A DNA stretch of 64,000 bases from assembly GCA_963824225.1 (NCBI GenBank), contig CAWGOF010000003.1:2480001-2544000 (forward strand), written 5' to 3'. The DNA comes from CAWGOF01 sp963824225. GTDB taxonomy: Bacteria > Acidobacteriota > Polarisedimenticolia > Polarisedimenticolales > Polarisedimenticolaceae. The notes below the pieces were generated by a model, which saw only the letters and a program-made list of their open reading frames with translations, was not told where the DNA came from and made no database searches. The position numbers were made by a program, and so were the translations under genes. Of this stretch, positions 39,101-48,666 are shown in pieces (within the stretch, counting starts at the first letter, position 1; each line of letters starts with the position of its first letter).

Positions 39101-39694
39101 CACGTCGAGGATCCCGCCGCGTCGCGAGACTTCGCCCGGGGCGCTGACCACGTCCACGCGACGGTAACCCAGGCTCATGGCCCACAAGACGAAGCGGTCC
39201 GGTGGCAGGGTGTCGCCGTTCCGAACGGTCCGGTGCCACGAGTCCCATTCGGCGCGCGAGGGCAGCGGCTGCAACAGGGCCCGCGCCGGAACGACCAGCG
39301 CGTCCAAGCCGCCGCGCGCCAGGCGCGCCAAGGCGGCGACGCGCGCTCGCACGACCTCGGGATGCGGGGCGATCGCGTCGTAGGGCAGCGCGTCGAGCGC
39401 CGGCAACGTGGCGACTCGGCGCGGGTCACGTCCGACGAGCGCCGCGGCGGCCGACAGGTCGCGCTCGTACGCCTCGAGTGCCGCATCGTCGGGTACGACG
39501 AGGAGCATCCCGCGGCCGCTGCACGCGATCCACAGCTGCGCCACGACGGCCCGCGCGGCGTCGACGAGCCCGCGAACGCACCACGCGCCCTCCCCGTCCG
39601 CAAGTGCTCGCGCCACGTCGCGGAACTGCGGATCCTCGACGAGCGGGGCCCACAACGGCGCGCCGGGGGCCGCCGGACGAGTCCGGCTGCTCAC
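36179..39694 (-). CDS. mfd: Transcription-repair coupling factor
   Basis: A 1171-residue translocase that removes RNA polymerase stalled at DNA lesions and recruits UvrA. N-terminal UvrB-like region, then an RNA-polymerase interaction domain (VVHVDHGVARYVGLGRPKGG), the RecG-like motor with Walker A GDVGFGKTEVAVRAAF, DEEQRFG (DExx), MTATPIPRTL (motif III), TTIIENGLDIPRANT and QLRGRVGRS (motif VI), and the C-terminal regulatory domain. Length matches the family. The GTG start at 39694 is six bases after the glycosyltransferase stop. It overlaps the downstream lipoprotein gene (ATGA), suggesting one operon with the two SurA-type genes. Confidence 0.96.
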   Translation of the reverse strand: MSSRTRPAAPGAPLWAPLVEDPQFRDVARALADGEGAWCVRGLVDAARAVVAQLWIACSGRGMLLVVPDDAALEAYERDLSAAAALVGRDPRRVATLPALDALPYDAIAPHPEVVRARVAALARLARGGLDALVVPARALLQPLPSRAEWDSWHRTVRNGDTLPPDRFVLWAMSLGYRRVDVVSAPGEVSRRGGILDVFPVTVDEPVRIELFGDVIDSLRAFDTGHQRSTGQLEEVEIGPAMESPPTDQALARVSRHLDAGLRAAGDDDRTVRRFREVLDALANQGYWPGFHALAGLASDNPVLLFDHAQEHRLVVDEPERVELELERAVREQHETYEASANRTLPPPATLFADPATVQSRLRRARLVLEELGDPESANDVRTWDVSCRRTRSYAGRVAEWIDELRRAVSERRRTICVMRTPGSTARLREILDEYGLTATDIADPAVAQAETLPPGGLWVGTAALRAGFEMSSLGLQVLAERELFGEERPAADRRGRDRGAFVSDFRDLRPGATVVHVDHGVARYVGLGRPKGGSLNRDFMVLEFQGGDRLFVPVDRLDLVEKYSGVAGHRPALDRLGGPGWQRVKTRVRRSVESMAKELLELYARRRAAPGRAFSADSEWQGELEGAFPYDLTPDQERAVEEIKRDMESPQPMDRLLVGDVGFGKTEVAVRAAFKAVADGTQVAILTPTTVLAAQHGHTFRERFAPFPMRVEVISRFRSPDDTRRVLRDTAAGAVDVLIGTHRLLSADVSFAKLGLLVVDEEQRFGVAHKERLKAMSIGVEIMSMTATPIPRTLQMSLAGVRDLSLIETAPPGRMAIQTYVIPFRKNVVAQAIRQELRRGGQVFVVHNRVETLPGITRAVTELVPEARVLTAHGRMAERRLEQVMLDFVEHRADVLVTTTIIENGLDIPRANTLIVNRADRFGLAQLYQLRGRVGRSHHHAYAYFLVPSPQRLSEEARKRLRALQEFSDLGAGFRLAAADLEIRGAGELLGPRQHGHIAALGFDLYCRMLEHAVQELKGEPGVDVPPVSLHLGVDIKIPETYLTDTADRLTTYKRLAQARSAAEVDRLQADTEDRFGHLPPSAKNLFDLGRLRLTAEGAGVKSVDLVDDALQIRFHDSPPVEPSRILQIVARERGTLKPSGMLILPAPPRGSDRIAAVATLLQQLVGQLA

Positions 39695-39700
39695 CGCGGC

Positions 39701-40477
39701 TCAGCCGTCGGCGACCGGTGCGACCGGTGCGTCGGGGTTGTACAGACCGCGACGAAAGCGCCAGCGCACCCGGACGAGATCCCACAGCATGTTCAGCGGG
39801 TCGCGCAGCACGCTGACCGTCGACCGGTCGTCGTTGCGCCACACGACCGGGACCTCGTCCACGCGGAGCCCGAATCGCACCGCCAGGAACAGCAGCTCCG
39901 CATCGAACGCGAACCGATCGACGATCATGCGCTCGAACAGCGGTCGCGTGCGGCGCCGGTCCAGCAGCTTGAATCCGCATTGCGTGTCACGGAACGGTAG
40001 CCCGGTCAACGTGCGCACGCACAGATTGAACGTCCGACCCATCGTCTCGCGCAGGCGGTGCTGGCGCACCTCGATCACGGAACCCGTCAGCCCGCGCGAG
40101 CCGATCGCGATGTCCAGGTCCTGCTCCCGTGCGGCGAGCGCCAGCTTGCCGTGCTCCTCGATCGGAGACGATAGATCCGCGTCGGTCATCAGCACCCAGC
40201 GCCCGCGGGCTTCGAGCACACCGCGGCGTACCGCGTGACCCTTTCCTCGGTTCTCGGCGTCGCGAACGACGCGCCCGGGACGGCCGCGCAGCACGCGGGC
40301 CGCGATCGCCGCGGTGTCGTCGGACGAGCCGTCGTCGACGACGAGGACCTCGCCATCGATCCTCTGTCCGTCGAGATACGCGAGAACGCGCTCGAGAGAC
40401 GGTGCGATCCGCCGCGCCTCGTTGAACGCCGGAACCACGACCGACAGCTGCACCGATCCGCCGCGCTCCGCACCCAT
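39701..40477 (-). CDS. Family 2 glycosyltransferase, dolichyl-phosphate glucosyltransferase-like
   Basis: A 258-residue GT-A enzyme. SVVVPAFNEARRIAPSL begins the fold, VVDDGSSDDT binds the nucleotide sugar, LMTDADLSSP is the DxD-like metal site, and DTQCGFKLLDR is the conserved acceptor-side motif of polyprenyl-phosphate glucose or mannose synthases. There is no C-terminal membrane helix pair, so this is a soluble or peripheral type. It probably charges undecaprenyl phosphate with a hexose. It might supply the GT39-like enzyme elsewhere in the window, but that link is only a guess. It precedes mfd by six bases. Confidence 0.88.
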   Translation of the reverse strand: MGAERGGSVQLSVVVPAFNEARRIAPSLERVLAYLDGQRIDGEVLVVDDGSSDDTAAIAARVLRGRPGRVVRDAENRGKGHAVRRGVLEARGRWVLMTDADLSSPIEEHGKLALAAREQDLDIAIGSRGLTGSVIEVRQHRLRETMGRTFNLCVRTLTGLPFRDTQCGFKLLDRRRTRPLFERMIVDRFAFDAELLFLAVRFGLRVDEVPVVWRNDDRSTVSVLRDPLNMLWDLVRVRWRFRRGLYNPDAPVAPVADG

Positions 40478-40483
40478 CGGAGA

Positions 40484-41629
40484 TCAGCTCCGCGCCAGCA
40501 GCGAGCCGCCCTCGGCCACGAACTGATCGTACGGCACGGCGTGGCCCCCCCGAATCAGCATGATGCGCGGGTGACGAACGACGTCCCCGTTGCGGTCGAA
40601 CGTCGTCGTCCCGGCCGCTCCCGCATAGTCGTGCATTCCGTTCAACACGACGATCAGATCCTCCGGACGCGCGCTCGGCGACATGTCGAGCGCCTGGACC
40701 AGGATCTTCAGAGCATCATACCCGTGCGCGGCGTAGATATCGGGGTCCTGGGCGTATCGCGCGCGATACGCCCGGACGAACGCCGCCACGGCTGGCTCGG
40801 GCGATTCGAGATCGAACGTCGTCTGCGGAAACACCAGGTTTTCAGCCGCGTCGCCGGCCAGGCGGACGATGGTGCCGGTGACCGCCGAGCTGGCCATCAC
40901 GATCGTGCTGACGTGCGCCCGGCGCAGCGCCTGGAGCAACCGGGCCACGTCCTGCTGATACGCCACGACGTAGATGCCGTCGGCTTTCAGGCTCGCCACC
41001 TGGGCCGCGGCGGCCGCGAATCCCGCGTTGTCGCCCTCGTGGAACAGGAACGTCTGGACCACCTGACGGAACTTGCCTTCGTACTGCTCCCGGAACACGG
41101 TGCCGAGCCCACGACCGTAGTCCGTATCGTGGACGAACACGATCAGGCGCTCGAGGCCCAGGTCCTTGGCGAAGCGGGCCATCGACGTGCCCTCGCCGAT
41201 GTCCGATGGATAGATGCGGTACACGTGCTCGCCGGCGTCGGACAGCTGGGGCGCCGAGGCCGACGGCGAGAGCAGGATCACCTTGCGCTCCTCGCACAGC
41301 GGCGCGATGGCCAGGGACACCGTCGACGACACGGCGCCGATGACGATCGCGACGCCTTCCTTGTCGATCAGCTCTTGGACGACCTCGCGCCCGCGTCCGG
41401 GTATCGTGGCATCGTCTCGGTACTCGATCGTTACGCGTCCGCCACTGCGCAGGCCGCCGAGGGCATCGATCTCGGCCTGCGCCAGCTCGATCCCCTTCCG
41501 CACGCTCTCGCCGTACGCCGCCGCAGCGCCGGTTTCCGAGATCACGGCCCCGATCTTGACGTCGTGACTGCAGCCGGCACCGAGGAGACAGACGCTCAGA
41601 ACGATCGGCGGTCCGGTGCGCGTGATCAT
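40484..41629 (-). CDS. LivJ-type periplasmic binding lipoprotein of an ABC transporter
   Basis: A 381-residue type I periplasmic binding protein. The lipobox is LLGAGC. KIGAVISETGAAAAYGESVRKGIELAQ and VIGAVSSTVSLAIAPLCEE are the first-lobe motifs of branched-chain amino acid or amide binding proteins (LivJ/AmiC). Ligand cannot be told. No permease or ATPase genes (livHMGF) are nearby, so it works with a remote transporter or acts as a sensor. It is placed between atpC and the glycosyltransferase, six bases from the latter. Confidence 0.87.
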   Translation of the reverse strand: MITRTGPPIVLSVCLLGAGCSHDVKIGAVISETGAAAAYGESVRKGIELAQAEIDALGGLRSGGRVTIEYRDDATIPGRGREVVQELIDKEGVAIVIGAVSSTVSLAIAPLCEERKVILLSPSASAPQLSDAGEHVYRIYPSDIGEGTSMARFAKDLGLERLIVFVHDTDYGRGLGTVFREQYEGKFRQVVQTFLFHEGDNAGFAAAAAQVASLKADGIYVVAYQQDVARLLQALRRAHVSTIVMASSAVTGTIVRLAGDAAENLVFPQTTFDLESPEPAVAAFVRAYRARYAQDPDIYAAHGYDALKILVQALDMSPSARPEDLIVVLNGMHDYAGAAGTTTFDRNGDVVRHPRIMLIRGGHAVPYDQFVAEGGSLLARS

Positions 41630-41638
41630 CCGGTCGGA

Positions 41639-42049
41639 TCAGCGGCGGGCACGCCCGCTCACGTCCAGTCTGGCGAGCGCCCGCTTGAGCCGAGTCTCGG
41701 CCCGCTGGAACTCGCTCTCCTCCTTCGCGCTGTCGAGGACGGCCTGCGCACCGGACTTGGCGCGCTGTGCCCGGTCGATGTCGATCTCCTCGGCCCGCTC
41801 GGCGGTACGGGCGAGCACGTTCACGGCGTCGCGCAGCACCTCCGCGTGACCACCGGACACGGCGAGAAACCGACGCACGTCGCCCACGCGATAGGATACC
41901 TCCCCGGCTTCGAGCTGCGCGAGCAACGGCGCGTGCCCGGGCAGCACGCCCATCGACCCCTCGACGCTGGGCAGCACCACCTCGTCCACGCGCTCGGACA
42001 GCACGCGGCGCTCCGGGGTGACGATCTCGAGCAACAAGCCGCCGGCCAT
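41639..42049 (-). CDS. atpC: ATP synthase F1 epsilon subunit
   Basis: A 136-residue subunit. LLLEIVTPERRVLSERVDEVVLPSVEG starts the N-terminal beta-barrel and GVLPGHAPLLAQLEAGE is the family motif; the C-terminal helical hairpin (residues about 95-132) is present and in known enzymes inhibits ATP hydrolysis. It ends the F1 gene cluster atpH-atpA-atpG-atpD-atpC. ATG 42049 is eleven bases after atpD. Confidence 0.93.
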   Translation of the reverse strand: MAGGLLLEIVTPERRVLSERVDEVVLPSVEGSMGVLPGHAPLLAQLEAGEVSYRVGDVRRFLAVSGGHAEVLRDAVNVLARTAERAEEIDIDRAQRAKSGAQAVLDSAKEESEFQRAETRLKRALARLDVSGRARR

Positions 42050-42060
42050 GCCCGGCTCTC

Positions 42061-43506
<1,446 letters not shown>

Positions 43507-43523
43507 CGTGACTCCCGTAGCCT

Positions 43524-44381
43524 TCAGCCCAGCGCCTCGGCCCCCGACACGACCTCGATGATCTCGGTGGTGATCGAGGACTGCCGGACGCGATTCATGG
43601 TCAACGTCAACCCATCGATCAGCTCCCCGGCGTTCTTCGTCGCCGAGTCCATCGCGGTCATCCGCGCGGCATGCTCGGCGGCTACCGATTCGAGGAGTGC
43701 CTGGAACACCGTCTGCTCGACGTAGTGCGGCAACAGCGAGTCCAGGAGCTCGCGGGCGCCCGGCTCGTACAGGTAGTCCTCGCCGACCTCGGCCTTCGGG
43801 ATCGCGGCGGGCTCGACCGGGAGCAGCTGCTGGGTCGTCGGCCGCGCCTGGATCGCCGACTTGAACTCGTTGTACGCGAGGTAGATCCGGTCCACGCGTC
43901 CGCCGACATAGGCCTCGATCAGCTCGCGGGAGATCTCCGCGGCGAGCGGGAAATCGACCGCCCGGAACACGTCGACCCATTCCCGCCCGATCGGGTGGCC
44001 GAACCGCTTCAGGTAATCGCGCCCGCGCTTGCCGATCGTCAGGAACTGGACGTCCGAGCTCGGGTGATCCGCCGCGACCTGCAGCGCGCGCCGAAGGATG
44101 CCCGCATTGAACGCCCCGCACAGTCCCTTGTCGCCGGTCAGCACGATGACCCACACCCGCCGCTGTCCCCGATCCTCGAGCAACGGGTGGTCCTCGACGC
44201 TCGTCCGGGCCGCGACCGACGACAGCACCTCCACGAGCTTGCGCGCGTAGGGCCGCGAGCGCAGGATCCGCTCCTGGGCCCGCCGAAGCTTGGACGCGCT
44301 GACGAGCTTCATCGCCCGCGTCAGCTGCATCGTGTTGCGGATCGAGCGGATGCGGCGCCGTAGATCCTGAGTCTTGGCCAT
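43524..44381 (-). CDS. atpG: ATP synthase F1 gamma subunit
   Basis: A 285-residue rotor shaft subunit. The N-terminal coiled coil LRRRIRSIRNTMQLTRAMKLVSASKLRRAQ and the C-terminal NRVRQSSITTEIIEVVSGAEAL are the family signatures, and TGDKGLCGAFN lies in the central domain. ATG 44381 is six bases after the atpA stop. Length is normal. Confidence 0.96.
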   Translation of the reverse strand: MAKTQDLRRRIRSIRNTMQLTRAMKLVSASKLRRAQERILRSRPYARKLVEVLSSVAARTSVEDHPLLEDRGQRRVWVIVLTGDKGLCGAFNAGILRRALQVAADHPSSDVQFLTIGKRGRDYLKRFGHPIGREWVDVFRAVDFPLAAEISRELIEAYVGGRVDRIYLAYNEFKSAIQARPTTQQLLPVEPAAIPKAEVGEDYLYEPGARELLDSLLPHYVEQTVFQALLESVAAEHAARMTAMDSATKNAGELIDGLTLTMNRVRQSSITTEIIEVVSGAEALG

Positions 44382-44387
44382 CGAGGC

Positions 44388-45990
44388 CTATGCCAGCGCT
44401 TTCGCTTCGTCCGGGGCCTTGACCGTCTTGGCCGGAGCCGCGGTGGGGGGGACGAACTGTTTCTTGACCTCGCCGAGCGCCGCGTTCGAGCTCCTTGCTC
44501 AACTCCGGCGTGAGGCCCTTGGAATCCGTGATCCGCTTGAGCAGATCGCCGTGGCTCTGATCGAACTGGCGATACAGCTCGCGCTCGAACGGCCGGCAAT
44601 GCTCGAGCGGTAGGTCGTCGAACACGCCCTTGTTCGCGGCGTAGACCACGAGCACCTGCTTTTCCGCGGCGAGTGGCTCGTACTGCCCCTGCTTGAGGAT
44701 CTCGACGAACCGGCGTCCACGGTTGAGCTGCGCCTGCGTCGCCTTGTCCAGATCCGAGCCGAACTGGGCGAACGCTTCGAGGTCGCGGTACTGCGCGAGG
44801 GCGAGCCGCAGGGTTCCGGCCACCTGCTTCATGGCTTTGATCTGCGCGTTCCCGCCCACGCGCGACACCGACAGTCCGACGTTCATTGCCGGTCGTACAC
44901 CCGCGTAGAACAGGTCGGCCTCGAGGAAGATCTGGCCGTCCGTGATCGAGATCACGTTGGTCGGAATGTAGGCCGAGATGTCCCCGGCCTGCGTTTCGAT
45001 GACCGGCAACGCGGTGAGCGAGCCCCCACCGTGCTTGGCGTTGAGCTTGCTCGCGCGCTCGAGCAGCCGCGAGTGCAAGTAGAACACGTCGCCCGGGTAC
45101 GCTTCCCGGCCGGGCGGCCGGCGCAACAGCAGCGAGATCTCGCGGTACGCGGCGGCGTGCTTCGACAGGTCGTCGTACACGCACAACACCGCGCGCCCGG
45201 GGTTCGACTCGGAGGCCGGCTGGCCATTCGCCCCGTGGAACTGGAACCACTCCCCCATCGCACAGCCGGCGTACGGGCCGAGGTACTGGAGTGGTGCCGG
45301 TGACGAGGCGGCGGCGGCGACGACGATCGTGTAGTCCAATGCCCCGTGGGCTTCGAGCGTCTTGACGACCTGGGCAATCGTCGACTGCTTCTGCCCGATC
45401 GCGACATAGATACAGACGACGCCCGCCCCTTTCTGATTGATGATCGTGTCGAGTGCGATTGCAGTCTTGCCGGTTTGTCGGTCCCCGATGATCAATTCGC
45501 GCTGACCGCGCCCGATCGGCGTCATGCTGTCGATCGTCTTCAGGCCGGTCTGGAGCGGCTCGTTGACCGGGCGCCGATCGACCACACCGGGGGCGATGCG
45601 CTCGAGGTTCATCGTTGCCGTGGACCGAATCGGCCCCTTGCCGTCGATCGGTTGTCCGAGCGGATCGACGACGCGCCCGAGGAGGCCTTCCCCAGCCGGG
45701 ACTTGCATGATCTTGCGGGTGCGCCGGACCTCGTCGCCTTCTTTGATCTTGGTTGTCTCTCCAAGCAGCACCGCGCCGACATTGTCTTCCTCAAGATTGA
45801 GCGCGAGCCCCATGACGCCGTGAGGCAGCTCCAACAGCTCCCCGGCCATGACCCGCTCGAGACCGTAGATCCGGCCGATGCCGTCCCCGACGGAGAGGAT
45901 GGTCCCGACCTCCGCCAGATCCGTGCTCTTCCGATACCCCTCGATCTGCTGGCGAATGATCTTGGAGATCTCGTCGACCTTGATCTTCAT
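44388..45990 (-). CDS. atpA: ATP synthase F1 alpha subunit (one frameshift near the C-terminus)
   Basis: About 533 residues after repair. VGDGIGRIYGLERVMAGELLEL begins it; Walker A is GDRQTGKTAIALDTI near residue 170; SRVGGNAQIKAMKQVAGTLR near 370 is intact. An extra base at 44487 shifts the frame after ELSKEL; skipping it restores NAALGEVKKQFV and a proline/alanine-rich tail ending at 44388. That tail is longer than in typical alpha subunits (about 505 residues). The ATG overlaps the atpH stop (ATGA). Non-catalytic nucleotide sites are intact. Confidence 0.95.
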
Positions 45991-46550
45991 CGGGCCTCCC
46001 GGGCCGTCTCTTCCTGGGCCATCTGCTTCCGAAGGCGTGCGAGCTGGGTGCGCAAGCTGCCATCGAACACGAAGGTTCCGACCTTCGCAACCGCGCCGCC
46101 GAGAATGCTCGGCTCGACGCGGCAGACCAAGCGGACCTTGGAGCCGCTCGCCTTCTGGAGCGCCGCTTCGATGCGCTGTCGAAGCTCCGCTGTGAGGGGG
46201 GCTGCGGTGGTGACCTCCGCCGGGAGGATGCCGGCCTGGGCTTCCCGCAGCTCGTGGAACACCTGCGCGATCGCGGAGAGCGCTGGGAGGCGACCTCGCT
46301 CGACGAGCAGCGTCAAGAACTTCGAAACGGTCTCTTCCATCCCGGCCGACTTGGCCAGGCTCTGCAACGCGGCGGCTCTGACCGAACGCGGCACCGCGGG
46401 GTCGAACAGCGACGCGCGCAACGTGTCCGAAGACTCGACCGCTTCGGCGAGTGCGGTGAGGAACGCGTCGGTCGCCTCGCCAGCCTGGCGCTCGCTGACC
46501 GCTCCGAGGAGCGCCCGGGCGTAGCGCGACGCCAGCTTTCGGTCCCTCAT
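45987..46550 (-). CDS. atpH: ATP synthase F1 delta subunit
   Basis: A 187-residue stator subunit. KLASRYARALLGAVSERQ is the N-terminal bundle start, and VRLVCRVEPSILGGAVAKVG near residue 145 is the conserved C-terminal motif. ATG 46550 matches the family start; a GTG at 46562 is in frame but gives extra residues. It is the first gene of the F1 cluster. The b subunit gene (atpF) that normally precedes it is absent; instead a 365-base region rich in palindromes separates it from parB. Confidence 0.93.
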   Translation of the reverse strand: MRDRKLASRYARALLGAVSERQAGEATDAFLTALAEAVESSDTLRASLFDPAVPRSVRAAALQSLAKSAGMEETVSKFLTLLVERGRLPALSAIAQVFHELREAQAGILPAEVTTAAPLTAELRQRIEAALQKASGSKVRLVCRVEPSILGGAVAKVGTFVFDGSLRTQLARLRKQMAQEETAREAR

Positions 46551-46915
46551 CGGATTCCCCACGGGATGGCGCGAGTCTCGGCGCCGGGATCGCGCGAGCC
46601 GGGGACGTTATCACGCGTTCTCCGGCGGAGTCAAGAAACGCGCGGCAACTCACGGCGAGAGCGGGACTTACTGCGGTCGCAGCGCCGCTCTTCCGTCGCG
46701 CAGACACGATTGTCTGCCTGCGGCCACCGCCGTCCGTTCTGTCGGCGCGATAGACCAGCCGACGCACTTGTCTGCGGCAGACATATCTGACTGCGCCGCC
46801 ACGAGCGGTCGGGGCTAGGCTTCCACCGAGCGGTTGGTTTCGAGCGCCTTGCCGATCACGCTCTGACGACGTGATGGCAGACCATCATGTCTGCCGCAGA
46901 CGTTTATGTCTGCGA
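46551..46915 (-). promoter_or_regulatory. Intergenic region between parB and atpH, presumed atp promoter
   Basis: This 365-base gap must hold the parB 3' end signals and the promoter of the F1 gene cluster. It contains the heptamer cluster described separately. No gene was found in it in any frame with a plausible start and composition. No clear T-rich terminator is visible. The part nearest atpH (46551-46690) has only G+C-rich unique sequence. Confidence 0.45.
46700..46913. repeat. Cluster of eight TGTCTGC/GCAGACA heptamers arranged as palindromes
   Basis: In 214 bases upstream of atpH there are eight copies of the heptamer, four in each direction: 46700-46706 and 46711-46717 (a hairpin with loop CGAT), 46769-46775 and 46777-46783 (TGTCTGC-G-GCAGACA, a perfect 15-base palindrome), 46876-46882 (5' base G shared, GCAGAC-C), 46888-46894 with 46896-46902 (TGTCTGC-C-GCAGACG), and 46907-46913. 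Two units are imperfect by one base. The position, after the parB stop and before the ATP synthase start, suits an operator array or a partition-linked site. A ninth copy of the heptamer lies inside parB at 47741. I know no regulator with this exact site. Confidence 0.7.
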
Positions 46916-47818
46916 CTATCCCCGCGCGCTCGCGGGCGGGCGCGACAGGACCTGATACAGGCGGTCGAGCTCTTCGTCGCTGTAGAAGTGGATCTCGATC
47001 CGCCCCGCCCTTCCGCGACCCATCGCGATCCTCACCTTCGTACCCAAGGACTTCTGGAGCGAGTCCTGAGCCGCGGCGACGTTCGGGTCGACGGGACGCC
47101 GCGCGACCGGCGGCGCCTCGACGCCGCTGGCAGTGCGCTTGACCATCGATTCGACGGCCCGAACCGACAGGTCCTCGGCGACGATGCGTTTGGCGATGTC
47201 GAGCTGGAGGGCCCGGTTCGTCAGCGCTGCCAGGGCCTTTGCGTGACCCAGGGAGATGCTGCCGGAGCGAATCTCGGTCTGGATGTCGGTGGGGAGGTTC
47301 AGGATTCGCAGCGAATTGGCAACCGTCGCTCGCTTCTTGCCGACGCGCGCCGCAACTTCCTCCTGGTTCAGCCCGAGATCGTCGACGAGAGCCTGGTATG
47401 CGAGAGCTTCCTCGACCGGGTTCAGATCCGTTCGTTGAAGGTTCTCCACCAGCGCCAGCTCGAGTCGCCGATCGTCCGCCACATCTCGGACTAATGCCGG
47501 CACCTTCAAGAGGCCGGCAATCTGCGCCGCCCTCCACCGCCGTTCGCCAGCGATGAGCTCGAACAGGCCGTCGGCTCGTGGGCGCACGACGACAGGCTGG
47601 AGCACCCCTTGCGCCTTGAGAGATGCCGCCAGGCCCTCGAGGCCCTCGGCATCGAAATCCTGTCGCGGCTGATCGGGGTTCGGTAGGATCCGGTCGGTGT
47701 CGATTTGCCGCAATCCGCTGGACTCGGCTGGTCGCGGAGCTGTCTGCGGGACGACAGGCAGGGGAGGTGCCTGTGGAATCAGGCTATTCAGTCCCCGCCC
47801 GAGTGCCTTTCTCTTCAT
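46916..47818 (-). CDS. parB: Chromosome partitioning protein ParB
   Basis: A 300-residue parS-binding CTPase clamp. RKALGRGLNSLIP opens it; IDTDRILPNPDQPRQDFD, LIAGERRWRAAQIAG (CTP-binding motif near residue 95), ALVENLQRTDLNPVEEA and the HTH around VAARVGKKRATVANSLRIL follow; the dimerisation domain ends it. AAGGAG precedes ATG 47818. The parA stop overlaps this start by 35 bases. It loads on parS near the origin and spreads; two candidate sites lie within 1.3 kb. Confidence 0.96.
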   Translation of the reverse strand: MKRKALGRGLNSLIPQAPPLPVVPQTAPRPAESSGLRQIDTDRILPNPDQPRQDFDAEGLEGLAASLKAQGVLQPVVVRPRADGLFELIAGERRWRAAQIAGLLKVPALVRDVADDRRLELALVENLQRTDLNPVEEALAYQALVDDLGLNQEEVAARVGKKRATVANSLRILNLPTDIQTEIRSGSISLGHAKALAALTNRALQLDIAKRIVAEDLSVRAVESMVKRTASGVEAPPVARRPVDPNVAAAQDSLQKSLGTKVRIAMGRGRAGRIEIHFYSDEELDRLYQVLSRPPASARG

Positions 47819-48575
47819 GCTCGAGGAACTCCTTCGCCAGTTCGAAGTACGCGTCTGCGCCACGCGACCTGATGTCGTACAGGAAAATCGGCTTCCCGTA
47901 GCTCGGCGCCTCTCCGAGCCGAATGTTGCGCGGGATCATCGTCCGATAGACCTTATCGCCAAACACGGAGCGGACCTCGTCTACGACCTGCCGAGCCAGA
48001 TTGGTTCGATCGTCGTACATGGTCATCACCACGCCGGCGATCTCGAGCCGGGGGTTCAGGACAGCCTTCACCCGATTGATCGTGTCGATCAACTGGGATA
48101 TGCCCTCGAGCGCCAGATACTCGCATTGCACCGGGACGAGCACCCGATCGGACGCCACGAGTGCATTGACCGTCAGGAGCCCCAGGGACGGGGGACAGTC
48201 GATCACGATGAAGTCGAACGCATCGCGTATCGACTCGAGGTGTCGCTGGAGCCGATACTCTCGACCGAGAACTGGCACGAGCTCAAGCTCGGCTCCGACA
48301 AGGTCTCGATCCGACGGAATCACGCTGAGAAACGGAAGGTCGGGGCAGGTGAGCTTCAGATCGGCGGGGGCCACCTCGTCGACTAGCACATCGTAGAGGC
48401 TTGCTCGCTCCGGGTCGAGCTCGAACCCCAATGCGCGCGTCGAGTTGGCCTGTGGATCCGAGTCGACGAGAAGGACCGGTCGTTCGGCAATCGCCAGTGC
48501 CGCGGCGAGGTTGACGGCGGTCGTGGTCTTTCCGACCCCGCCCTTTTGGTTAACCACCGCGACCGTGGTTCCCAC
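47784..48575 (-). CDS. parA: Chromosome partitioning ATPase ParA (Soj)
   Basis: A 263-residue Walker-type ATPase. The deviant Walker A is NQKGGVGKTTTAVNLAAALA at residues about 9-28, the switch is LLVDSDPQAN, and IVIDCPPSLGLLTVNAL is Walker B. It moves ParB-parS complexes on the nucleoid. The GTG at 48575 puts the ATP loop at the usual distance from the N-terminus; the frame stays open upstream, but only over the parS region. It overlaps parB by 35 bases. Confidence 0.96.
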   Translation of the reverse strand: MGTTVAVVNQKGGVGKTTTAVNLAAALAIAERPVLLVDSDPQANSTRALGFELDPERASLYDVLVDEVAPADLKLTCPDLPFLSVIPSDRDLVGAELELVPVLGREYRLQRHLESIRDAFDFIVIDCPPSLGLLTVNALVASDRVLVPVQCEYLALEGISQLIDTINRVKAVLNPRLEIAGVVMTMYDDRTNLARQVVDEVRSVFGDKVYRTMIPRNIRLGEAPSYGKPIFLYDIRSRGADAYFELAKEFLEHEEKGTRAGTE

Positions 48576-48642
48576 CGGGGCCCCCCAGAAAGTGCGGAAA
48601 CGCGGGCCAATGTACCACAGGAGAGTTTGAGAGAGTTGCCGC

Positions 48643-48658
48643 AGTTCCACGTGGAACA
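48643..48658. promoter_or_regulatory. parS centromere-like site upstream of parA
   Basis: The 14-base perfect palindrome GTTCCACGTGGAAC (48644-48657), flanked by A, matches the broad bacterial parS consensus TGTTNCACGTGNAACA at 15 of 16 positions. It lies 68 bases upstream of the parA start, so ParB bound here could also repress parAB. The AT-rich 3' end of rsmG adjoins it. Confidence 0.9.
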
Positions 48659-48666
48659 ATATATAA

